Positions 1 through 5,342 of a stretch of 5,502 nucleotides of DNA are shown piece after piece (the stretch's first letter is position 1; each line of letters starts with the position of its first letter). The stretch is from Cyanobacteria bacterium T3Sed10_344R1 (GTDB lineage: Bacteria; Cyanobacteriota; Cyanobacteriia; Phormidesmidales; Phormidesmidaceae), in assembly GCA_003566335.1 (NCBI GenBank), contig PXDR01000607.1:1-5502 (forward strand), given 5' to 3'. The notes under the pieces were generated by a model, which saw only the letters and a program-made list of their open reading frames with translations, did not search any database and was not told where the DNA came from. A program made the translations under genes and the position numbers.

Positions 1-758
1 GCGTCAATCGCGGTGCAGTGATCGGCCACATATAGCCAGTCCCGAATGTTTTGGCCGTCGCCATATACCGGCAAGGGCTTGCCCAGCAGAATGTTCACCA
101 GAGTCAGCGGAATCAGCTTCTCGGGGAAATGGTAGGGGCCGTAGTTGTTCGAGCAGTTGGTGATTAGGGTGGGCAAGCCGTAGGTGTGGAAGTAGGCTCG
201 CACCAAGTGATCGCTACCCGCCTTTGAGGCTGAGTAGGGGCTGTTGGGCGCGTAGGGCGTGGTTTCGCTAAAGGCCGGATCCGCCGGGCCAAGGCTGCCA
301 TAGACCTCGTCCGTGGACACGTGATGAAACCGCAGATGCTCCGGCTGGCCCAGCTTTAGCCAATGCTGCCGGAACGCCTCTAGCAGGGTGAAGCTACCCA
401 CCACGTTGGTCTGGATAAACGGCGCTGGCCCCAGGATGGAGCGATCCACATGGGACTCAGCAGCAAAGTGAACCAGGGTGTCGATCTGATGATCCCTGAG
501 CAGTTGGTCAACTAGGGTGCGATCGCAAATATCCCCCACCACCACCGTCAGCGGTACCTGGGGATCCGCCTCCAGATCGGCTAAGTTAGCCCGATTCCCG
601 GCATAGGCCAACGCATCCAGCACCACCACCGGCGTCCCGTGTCGCTGTAACCAGTGCCGAACAAAATTAGAGCCAATAAACCCCGCGCCCCCCGTCACCA
701 ACAGCCGCTTCAATCCCGGCTCTGAACCCGACTCTGAACCCATCCCTAACTCCACCAT
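1..758 (-). CDS. rfbB: dTDP-glucose 4,6-dehydratase, partial (C-terminus beyond the left edge)
   Basis: This is a short-chain dehydrogenase/reductase-type enzyme that turns dTDP-glucose into dTDP-4-keto-6-deoxyglucose with bound NAD+, the second step of dTDP-L-rhamnose synthesis in the cytoplasm. The visible 252 residues contain the Rossmann motif TGGAGFIGSN (residues 22-31), the family's catalytic Thr-Asp-Glu in STDEVYG (T149, D150, E151) and the YxxxK pair (Y175, K179). Near the edge is GDGQNIRDWLYV, which is characteristic of RfbB. Family members are about 350 residues, so roughly 100 are missing because the window ends, not because the gene is broken. I chose the ATG at 758, which has GGAG eight bases upstream. 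The ATG at 743 also has a GGAG at six bases, and a TTG at 713 would give the shorter N-terminus usual in the family. An in-frame stop at 791-789 bounds the frame. The gene is separated from rfbA by a repeat-rich gap and may have its own promoter. Confidence 0.96.
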   Translation of the reverse strand, partial: MVELGMGSESGSEPGLKRLLVTGGAGFIGSNFVRHWLQRHGTPVVVLDALAYAGNRANLADLEADPQVPLTVVVGDICDRTLVDQLLRDHQIDTLVHFAAESHVDRSILGPAPFIQTNVVGSFTLLEAFRQHWLKLGQPEHLRFHHVSTDEVYGSLGPADPAFSETTPYAPNSPYSASKAGSDHLVRAYFHTYGLPTLITNCSNNYGPYHFPEKLIPLTLVNILLGKPLPVYGDGQNIRDWLYVADHCTAID

Positions 759-766
759 CACCCCAT

Positions 767-770
767 CTCC
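767..770 (-). promoter_or_regulatory. Ribosome binding site candidate for rfbB (start at 758)
   Basis: GGAG lies eight bases before the ATG at 758, at normal spacing. A second GGAG at 753-750 sits six bases before the in-frame ATG at 743. The sequence therefore does not settle which start is used, and both may be. Confidence 0.45.
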
Positions 771-849
771 CCCACGACATATCAATACTCAAATCAACAG
801 CCCTAGTGCTCTGTCAGTCCTAGATTTTAGGATCACAAAGACCTTGAAG

Positions 850-870
850 ACCCTTCGACAAGCTCAGGGT
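850..870. repeat. REP-like palindromic unit, left copy
   Basis: ACCCT (850-854) and AGGGT (866-870) are complementary and enclose TCGACAAGCTC. The core TTCGACAAGCTCAGGG is of a type seen as dispersed REP-like repeats in many bacteria. It is in inverted orientation to the unit at 887-913, with which it could pair over most of 853-867. Confidence 0.5.
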
Positions 871-876
871 GACCGG

Positions 877-905
877 AATATAGCAGTTCGGGCTGAGCCT
901 GTCGA
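877..905 (-). promoter_or_regulatory. Sigma70-type promoter candidate facing rfbB
   Basis: On the minus strand, TCGACA (905-900; five of six with TTGACA) is followed by a 17-base spacer and TATATT (882-877; five of six with TATAAT). TG lies one base before the -10, as in extended -10 promoters. Transcription would begin near 870 and give a leader of about 110 bases to the rfbB ATG at 758. The -35 lies inside the right REP-like palindrome, so the promoter would have arrived with the repeat element. This rests on consensus matching only. Confidence 0.4.
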
Positions 906-913
906 AGCCCGAA
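887..913. repeat. REP-like palindromic unit, right copy
   Basis: TTCGGGCT (887-894) and AGCCCGAA (906-913) form a perfect 8-bp stem around an 11-base loop. The minus strand reads CTTCGACAGGCTCAG, a near copy of the CTTCGACAAGCTCAG at 853-867. The two units are head to head, like a REP pair (BIME). Confidence 0.5.
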
Positions 914-954
914 TTCTTAGTCTTGACAATGCACTAGCCAAGCTTTTTAGAGCA

Positions 955-988
955 GTGCGTTACGGCTTTGCCTAACAGCACCCTACGC
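955..988. repeat. Dispersed hairpin repeat of cyanobacterial type
   Basis: GTGCGTTA (955-962) pairs with TAACaGCAC (973-981; lower-case base unpaired), and GGC (964-966) pairs with GCC (970-972) around TTT, giving an interrupted hairpin. The sequence GTGCGTTACGGCTTTGCC, then CCCTACGC, resembles from memory a very common short repeat in cyanobacterial intergenic regions. Copy number elsewhere in this genome cannot be seen. Confidence 0.55.
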
Positions 989-1008
989 GACTTAAGCCAA
1001 CAGCCCTA

Positions 1009-1037
1009 GCGAGCACAGCGAGCCATGCCCGAAGGGC
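1009..1037. repeat. GCGAGC-type repeat ending in a GCCC/GGGC hairpin
   Basis: GCGAGCACAGCGAGCC contains the repeated word GCGAGC and is followed by GCCC-GAA-GGGC (1027-1037), a short perfect hairpin, then TTT on the plus strand. It looks like another dispersed cyanobacterial intergenic repeat. The stem is too short, and faces the wrong way relative to the genes, to call it a terminator. Confidence 0.4.
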
Positions 1038-1041
1038 TTTA

Positions 1042-1055
1042 TAGCCAATAGCCAA
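1042..1055. repeat. Short tandem heptamer (TAGCCAA) x2
   Basis: Two adjacent copies of TAGCCAA lie just after the rfbA stop. Heptanucleotide tandem repeats (STRR) are known in cyanobacteria, but two copies is minimal evidence and chance is possible. Confidence 0.3.
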
Positions 1056-1067
1056 CAGATCTCCCCC

Positions 1068-2144
1068 TCACGCCAACTCAATCTGACTATCATCCCCCAC
1101 CAAAAACCGCAGCGCTTTGGGCCGCTGAGGAGCTGTAGTCAACCGCGCCCGCTGGCCAATCAGACTATCGACAATCCGCTGGTTGATGCCGACAATGGTT
1201 GCCCCTTGCAGCACCACACTGTGGTCAATTTCGACATCTGTCAGCGTGACATTGCTGCCAATGCTGCTGTAGGCTCCCACAAAACAGTTTTCTAGGCGGC
1301 AATTTTCGCCAATAATTACCGGGCCGCGCACCGTGCAGTTAACCAGGGTTGACCCTGCCCCCAAGGTGACCCGACCGCTGACTTGGCTGGCGGCGTCAAT
1401 CTCGCCCTTGAGTTGGGCTGGCCCCAGGTACTCATCCAGGATGATCCGGTTGGCCTCTAGCAGGTCGTCTTTTTTGCCGGTATCGAGACACCAGCCCCCC
1501 AGGGTTTGGGCTTCGACGGTTTGCTGGCTGTCGATCAGCTGCTGAATCGCGTCGGTAATTTCTAGCTCCCCCCGAGCGGAGGGCTGAATTTGGTCAATTG
1601 CGGCCTGCACTTGGGCCGAAAATAGGTAGACCCCGACCAAGGCCAGGTTAGACGGGGGGTCTGGCGGTTTTTCCACCAGCCGCAGCACTCGACCGTCGTC
1701 ATCAACTTCGGCGACGCCGAAGGCGGTGGGGTTCGGCACCGGCTTCAGCAAAATCAGGGCATCCAGGGCTTTGGCGGTAAAGGTCTGGACAAACTCACTA
1801 AGGCCATCCTGAATTAGGTTGTCCCCCAGATACATCACAAAGGGCTGATCTTGCAGGAACGGTCGGGCGATTTTGACGGCGTGGGCCAGTCCATCTGGGC
1901 TGTCTTGGCGGATGTAGGTAATCTGCGCCCCAAACTGTGCGCCGCTGCCGGTTTTGGCTTCAATCTCACCGCCGGTTTCGGGGCTGACGATGATGCCAAT
2001 GTCGGTGATGCCTGCCGCGACCAGGCTTTCGATGCCGTACCAAAGAATCGGTTTGTTGGCTACGGGGACAAGCTGTTTGGCCCCGGTGTAGGTGAGGGGG
2101 CGCAGGCGGGTGCCTTTGCCGCCGGATAAAATCAGGGCTTTCAT
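1068..2144 (-). CDS. rfbA: Glucose-1-phosphate thymidylyltransferase, long (RmlA-long/StrD-like) form
   Basis: The enzyme makes dTDP-glucose from glucose-1-phosphate and dTTP, the entry step to dTDP-L-rhamnose. The N-terminal nucleotidyltransferase domain (about 1-240) has the signature GGKGTRLRPLT (8-18), KQLVPVANKP (23-32), the metal-binding aspartate in YLGDN (D108), VEKP (157-160) and a second conserved aspartate in CLDTGKKDDLLEANR (D221). Residues about 245-340 are a run of hexapeptide-like repeats (for example GENCRLENCFVGAYSSIGSN) typical of a left-handed beta-helix. At 358 residues it matches the long class rather than the ~290-residue enterobacterial RfbA. The ATG overlaps the rfbD stop (ATGA, 2144-2141), so translation is probably coupled; the nearest purine-rich site, AGGA, is 12 bases away and weak. 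The exact sugar specificity is inferred from the neighbouring rhamnose genes. Confidence 0.96.
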   Translation of the reverse strand: MKALILSGGKGTRLRPLTYTGAKQLVPVANKPILWYGIESLVAAGITDIGIIVSPETGGEIEAKTGSGAQFGAQITYIRQDSPDGLAHAVKIARPFLQDQPFVMYLGDNLIQDGLSEFVQTFTAKALDALILLKPVPNPTAFGVAEVDDDGRVLRLVEKPPDPPSNLALVGVYLFSAQVQAAIDQIQPSARGELEITDAIQQLIDSQQTVEAQTLGGWCLDTGKKDDLLEANRIILDEYLGPAQLKGEIDAASQVSGRVTLGAGSTLVNCTVRGPVIIGENCRLENCFVGAYSSIGSNVTLTDVEIDHSVVLQGATIVGINQRIVDSLIGQRARLTTAPQRPKALRFLVGDDSQIELA

Positions 2145-3034
2145 GGTTGCTGGCTTTCCTGAAGGTACTGGCTGAGCATGGTGCGCAGGCTTTGCCGCCA
2201 GTGGGGGGCGGGGTAGCCTAAGAGATCGGTGGTCTGCTGGCAGTTCAGCACGGAGTAGGCCGGGCGACGGGCCGGGGTGGGATAGGCGCTGGTGGGGATG
2301 GGCTGCACGTCGGTCACGGTCAGGGGTAGCCCCAGGGCTTTGGCTTCTTCAAAAATTGCGATCGCAAAGTCATACCAGCTGGCTACCCCGCTGTTGGTGT
2401 AGTGGTAAGTTCCGGCAGGGACGGCTGGCCCTAGCTTGATTAGGGTTGCGATCGCAGCCGCTAAATCCCCCGTCCAAGTCGGGCTGCCCACCTGATCCTG
2501 CACCACCCGCAGCTCAGGCCGAGACTGGCCCAACCGCAGCATCGTTTTGACAAAATTCCCTGGCCCCGCCGCCCCATAAACCCAGGCCGTACGCACAATC
2601 AGATGGCGATTGGGCAACGCCTGCTGCACCGCCAGTTCACCCGCCAACTTACTCAAGCCATAAATCCCCAAAGGGCCAGTGGCATCCTGGGGCTGGCGGG
2701 GCACCCCCTGTTGACCGTCAAACACATAGTCCGTCGAGACGTGGATCAGCTGCGCCCCACACTGTGCCGCCGCCATCGCCAGGTGCCCCGGCGCATCGCC
2801 ATTAATTTTCTGAGCTAGGTCGGGCTCCGATTCCGCCCGATCCACCGCCGTATAGGCCGCCGCATTCACAATCACCTGGGGCCGCATCGCCGCCACCGTC
2901 TCGGCAATGGCGGCAGGATCAACTAAATCCAGCTGATCTCGCCCCAACGCCGTCACCGGCCCCAGCGCCTCTAGCTGCGGCTTCAGCGCTTGGCCCAACT
3001 GTCCATCCCGCCCCAGCAATAAAATCTGGCTCAT
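2141..3034 (-). CDS. rfbD: dTDP-4-dehydrorhamnose reductase
   Basis: This cytoplasmic NAD(P)H-dependent enzyme reduces dTDP-4-keto-L-rhamnose to dTDP-L-rhamnose, the last step of the pathway. The 297 residues match the usual family length. Visible features are the N-terminal nucleotide-binding GRDGQLG (G8, G11, G14), NAAAYTAVDRAE (57-68), STDYVFDG (100-107) carrying the conserved Thr-Asp, the catalytic YxxxK (Y125, K129, in YGLSKLAGE), RTAWVYG (148-154) and QVGSPTWTGDLA. The start is supported by GAGG at 3045-3042, seven bases upstream, and by the ATGA overlap with the rfbC stop. Its own stop overlaps the rfbA start in the same way. Two HIP1 octamers lie inside the gene. The SDR-type reductase call is firm, and its place between rfbC and rfbA makes the substrate clear. 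Confidence 0.96.
   Translation of the reverse strand: MSQILLLGRDGQLGQALKPQLEALGPVTALGRDQLDLVDPAAIAETVAAMRPQVIVNAAAYTAVDRAESEPDLAQKINGDAPGHLAMAAAQCGAQLIHVSTDYVFDGQQGVPRQPQDATGPLGIYGLSKLAGELAVQQALPNRHLIVRTAWVYGAAGPGNFVKTMLRLGQSRPELRVVQDQVGSPTWTGDLAAAIATLIKLGPAVPAGTYHYTNSGVASWYDFAIAIFEEAKALGLPLTVTDVQPIPTSAYPTPARRPAYSVLNCQQTTDLLGYPAPHWRQSLRTMLSQYLQESQQP
2358..2365. repeat. HIP1 octamer GCGATCGC
   Basis: This palindromic octamer is highly over-represented in many cyanobacterial genomes. Other copies lie at 519-526 (rfbB) and 2448-2455 (rfbD). All three are in coding sequence; none occurs in the channel gene or the GC-rich right end. Confidence 0.85.
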
Positions 3035-3576
3035 GCAAACACCTCAGCCGTCGCCAACGTCTGGCCCTGGCGATCCTTCGCCGACAGCACCGGCTCGCCG
3101 ATCAGGGGCCAGTCAATCCCCACCTGGGGATCATCCCAGGCCAGAGTGCGCTCCGACGCGGGGTGATAGTAATCCGTGGTTTTGTACAGCACCTCAGCTT
3201 CGGGTGACAGCACATAGAACCCGTGGGCAAACCCCGGCGGCACCCAAATCTGCCGCTTATTGTCGGCGCTCAACTCTACCCCTGCCCACTGACCAAAGTT
3301 AGAGGAACTGCGGCGCAAATCAACCGCCACGTCATATACTTGGCCGCTAACCACCCGCACCAGCTTCCCCTGGGTTTGCTCTAGCTGATAGTGCAGCCCC
3401 CGCAAGATCCCTTGCTTAGACAGAGAATGATTGTCCTGAACAAAGCTATAGGTCGTCTGGGTCGCTTGCTCAAACGCCTGCTGATTGAAGCTTTCAAAAA
3501 AAAAGCCGCGCTCATCTTGAAAGACCTTCGGCTCTAGCACGAGCACAGCGGGCAGGGTGGTCGCCGTAGTTTGCAT
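3031..3576 (-). CDS. rfbC: dTDP-4-dehydrorhamnose 3,5-epimerase
   Basis: This cupin-fold enzyme epimerises C3 and C5 of dTDP-4-keto-6-deoxyglucose to give dTDP-4-keto-L-rhamnose. The 181 residues match the family length. Visible motifs are FQDERGFFFESF (19-30), DNHSLSKQGILRGLHYQ with the conserved catalytic histidine H62, the substrate-binding lysine K71 in QGKLVRV, VYDVAVDLRRSS (80-91), VPPGFAHGF with H118, and YKTTDYY with the conserved tyrosine Y131. It is the first gene of the rfb run, and its stop overlaps the rfbD start (ATGA). I see no Shine-Dalgarno before the ATG at 3576 (upstream minus strand TTTTTAGCGTTT), so the start rests on family alignment from memory. An uninterrupted run of nine T (minus strand, 3504-3496) encodes FFF at residues 25-27 and is a possible slippage site. 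Confidence 0.97.
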   Translation of the reverse strand: MQTTATTLPAVLVLEPKVFQDERGFFFESFNQQAFEQATQTTYSFVQDNHSLSKQGILRGLHYQLEQTQGKLVRVVSGQVYDVAVDLRRSSSNFGQWAGVELSADNKRQIWVPPGFAHGFYVLSPEAEVLYKTTDYYHPASERTLAWDDPQVGIDWPLIGEPVLSAKDRQGQTLATAEVFA

Positions 3577-3584
3577 AAACGCTA

Positions 3585-3613
3585 AAAATAAACGCCAGAA
3601 AATAGCTGGACAA
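3585..3613 (-). promoter_or_regulatory. Weak promoter candidate for the rfb genes
   Basis: On the minus strand, TTGTCC (3613-3608) and TATTTT (3590-3585) are separated by 17 bases. Each matches four of six consensus positions. Transcription would start almost at the rfbC ATG (3576), implying a leaderless or nearly leaderless message, which would fit the absence of a Shine-Dalgarno. AT-rich sequence makes chance matches likely. Confidence 0.2.
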
Positions 3614-3773
3614 GAACAGAGCAGCAGACGGCTCTATTCTGCCGGAGGATGCCCCCTCAGTACCCAGACTGCCCAGAAATGTTCTAACAAGCTTTACGCT
3701 GAGCCGGATAAACCCGCTGCGAACTCACGGGATCTATAACTTTGAGTCTTTTTTGAACCGTTAGCCTTCCAGC

Positions 3774-3809
3774 CGATGGGGTGCATTCCCGCAGCAATGC
3801 ACCCCATCG
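3774..3809 (-). terminator. Perfect 14-bp hairpin after the channel gene, terminator-like
   Basis: CGATGGGGTGCATT (3774-3787) and AATGCACCCCATCG (3796-3809) are perfectly complementary around an 8-base loop. The hairpin begins 15 bases after the channel gene's stop codon, where a terminator would be. On the minus strand the stem is followed by GGCTGGAAGGC with no T run, so it is not a canonical intrinsic terminator. It could instead stabilise the 3' end of the mRNA, be a dispersed palindrome, or act as a factor-assisted stop. The rest of 3577-3824 holds no gene. Confidence 0.5.
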
Positions 3810-3824
3810 CGACTAACGCTGGCC

Positions 3825-5327
3825 CTAGCTGGACAGGTGGCTGTTGCTGTACGGGCGACTGTGGTGGTGGAGTGCTACGGCGTCGGTGGCTAGGTCGTCT
3901 GTGGGGTCGGGGGCCGCGTCTGTGGGGGCGTCCGTGGCTGCGTTGGCTGCGGCATCGGCAGAGGACGCCGCTGGGCCAGGGCCAACGGCTGGATTGACGG
4001 GCGGCCAGGGGGTGACCCGGATTGACTGTTGGGGAATGCCGATGGGGATGTCGGCGGCGTCAAACGCATTCTTTAGCCGACGGCGGTATTCCCGCGCTAC
4101 ATCCCACTGTTTGAGGGGCATGGTTTTCATCCAGAGCCGAATTACGGCTCCCACATGGTCGAGATGATCAACCCCGAGCAGCAGCGGCGGTTCTAAAATC
4201 AGCGCCTTCCACTGCCAGTCTTCGGTCATGTCGAGGGCCACTTGCTTCACCAGGGCAAGGGCGTCGTCAATATTGGCGGTCAGGCCCACCGGAATTTGGA
4301 GATCGACCCGCGACCATTCCTTCGACAGGTTTTGCACTACGGTGATGTGGCCATTGGGAATGGTGATCAGCCGTCCTTCTTCATTCCTCAGTTGGGTAAT
4401 GCGCAGGTTCATCGTCTCGACAAACCCGGCCACTTCTCCCACCACAATCACATCGCCGACGCCGTACTGGTCTTCAAACAGCACCAGGAAGCCGTTGATA
4501 ATGTCCCGTACCAGGCTCTGGGAGGCTAGGGAAATACCTAAACCGACAATACCGGCACCAGCCAGAATCGGGGCAAGGTTGACTCCCATCATGGCCAAGG
4601 CCCAGAGAATGCCGATGGCAATTAGGGTTGAGGTCACGATACTTTTGACCACCTGCGAGAAGGTGGAAAAGCGCAGGGTGACCCGCTGACTGCTGGTGGG
4701 GGCTAGCATTGACCGCTCTTGCAGGACGGCAAAGCTGCTGTCAACCGCTAACCCAGTCAGGCGAATCGCGATGAAAATTCCCAAGATGAGCAGGGCGACT
4801 TGCAGCGGAATATGGAGAATCGAGAAAACTAGCGGGACAATCCAGCGAGTCTGGGGAAAGAGCCACAGGAGATAGAACAGGCTGCCTCCCCAAAGACCCA
4901 CCTGAATCAACTGTAAGGTGACCAGTTTGGCTTCTAGCACGCTGCGCCGTCGTTGTTGGGTGACCCGTTCGCGCAGGTCAATGCTGGGGTCGTCTGGGCT
5001 ATGGCTGGCGGCATAAGCCTGCTCTGCCGCGCGGCGACGGCGGCTGGTTTGCTGTTGCAGCAGCACTAAGCCAAAGCTGGTGAGGCTGACAACCGCCAAG
5101 ATCTGTACGGTGCGCCAAAGCTGTTGCTGTAAGCGTTCAGGCTGACGCTCGCTGCGATAGCGCTGTAGCCCTTCTCTAATGTCTGTTACTAGCTGGTCGG
5201 CCCGGCTCTCGATGCCGATGCTGTGCTCTCCGGCATCAAGACTGGTGACGCTCATCAACGGCATTTCGTCATTGATGCCGTCGTTGACGTAAATGATGGG
5301 CTGGTTGCTGTCGTTGCTATCGCTCAT
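3825..5327 (-). CDS. MscS-family mechanosensitive ion channel
   Basis: This is an inner-membrane channel expected to open under membrane tension and release solutes on osmotic downshock. The diagnostic part is the pore helix and beta-domain: PILAGAGIVGLGISLASQSL (253-272), VRDIINGFLVLFEDQYGVGDVI (273-294), IPNG (323-326) and a C-terminal IPIGIPQQSIRV (427-438). Hydrophobic segments lie at about 74-92, 139-157, 163-190, 228-249 and 251-285, so there are five rather than the three of E. coli MscS. Basic loops (93-138, 191-227) predict a periplasmic N-terminus and cytoplasmic C-terminus. The tail (about 447-500) is low-complexity, with Ala/Asp/Thr repeats and a terminal HHH, and looks disordered. 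At 500 residues it is longer than the ~286-residue E. coli protein. GGAGG at 5342-5338, ten bases upstream, supports the ATG at 5327. The upstream DNA changes abruptly in composition. Ion selectivity cannot be judged, and no link to rhamnose synthesis is evident. Confidence 0.93.
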   Translation of the reverse strand: MSDSNDSNQPIIYVNDGINDEMPLMSVTSLDAGEHSIGIESRADQLVTDIREGLQRYRSERQPERLQQQLWRTVQILAVVSLTSFGLVLLQQQTSRRRRAAEQAYAASHSPDDPSIDLRERVTQQRRRSVLEAKLVTLQLIQVGLWGGSLFYLLWLFPQTRWIVPLVFSILHIPLQVALLILGIFIAIRLTGLAVDSSFAVLQERSMLAPTSSQRVTLRFSTFSQVVKSIVTSTLIAIGILWALAMMGVNLAPILAGAGIVGLGISLASQSLVRDIINGFLVLFEDQYGVGDVIVVGEVAGFVETMNLRITQLRNEEGRLITIPNGHITVVQNLSKEWSRVDLQIPVGLTANIDDALALVKQVALDMTEDWQWKALILEPPLLLGVDHLDHVGAVIRLWMKTMPLKQWDVAREYRRRLKNAFDAADIPIGIPQQSIRVTPWPPVNPAVGPGPAASSADAAANAATDAPTDAAPDPTDDLATDAVALHHHSRPYSNSHLSS

Positions 5328-5337
5328 GGCGGCGTGT

Positions 5338-5342
5338 CCTCC
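5338..5342 (-). promoter_or_regulatory. Ribosome binding site for the channel gene
   Basis: GGAGG, within GGGGAGG on the minus strand, lies ten bases before the ATG at 5327. It sits at the edge of the GC-rich segment, so it may not have been the gene's original site. Confidence 0.5.

Larger units (their letters stand above)
803..937. mobile_element. MITE-like element with imperfect terminal inverted repeats
   Basis: The left end reads CTAGTGCTCTGTCA (803-816). The reverse complement of the right end reads CTAGTGCATTGTCA (937-924), so 12 of 14 bases match, and scattered matches continue inward. The element is 135 bp and has no coding capacity, which fits a miniature element mobilised in trans. 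I see no clear target-site duplication outside the ends, although both ends begin with CTAG, which may include the target. The interior carries two REP-like palindromes. An alternative reading is a composite of two oppositely oriented short repeats rather than one transposable unit. The transposase family cannot be named from this window. Confidence 0.5.
759..1067. other. Repeat-rich intergenic region between rfbA and rfbB
   Basis: This 309-base gap carries no gene that I can support. Its contents, from left to right, are the rfbB leader, a 135-bp element with inverted ends (803-937) containing two REP-like palindromes, a hairpin repeat (955-981), a GCGAGC-type repeat ending in GCCCGAAGGGC (1009-1037), and two copies of the heptamer TAGCCAA (1042-1055). 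The word CAACAG appears three times (795, 998, 1053), and CAACAGCCCTAG twice. Such a pile-up contrasts with the 4-bp overlaps joining rfbC, rfbD and rfbA, and suggests repeated insertion of small non-coding repeats at one tolerated place in the cluster. Confidence 0.8.

Noticed and set aside
1027..1040. GCCC-GAA-GGGC followed by TTT as a plus-strand terminator
   Set aside because: The stem is only 4 bp, the T run is 3 bases, and no plus-strand gene precedes it. It fits better as part of a dispersed repeat.
759..1067. CRISPR-like array in the repeat-rich gap
   Set aside because: The repeats are different families with irregular spacing, not one repeat with unique spacers of constant length.
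3557..3739. Plus-strand open frame of 60 codons across the rfbC upstream region
   Set aside because: It overlaps the rfbC start antisense, has no good ribosome site that I can see and no recognisable protein.
3776..3997. Plus-strand open frame of 73 codons rich in Trp, Arg, Gly and Cys
   Set aside because: It lies antisense to the channel's low-complexity tail. Its odd composition comes from the reverse of Ala/Asp/Thr repeats, and it starts inside the hairpin stem.
4228..4689. Plus-strand open frame of 153 codons
   Set aside because: It lies fully antisense to the conserved MscS pore and beta-domain, whose motifs are clear on the minus strand. The translation shows no family features.
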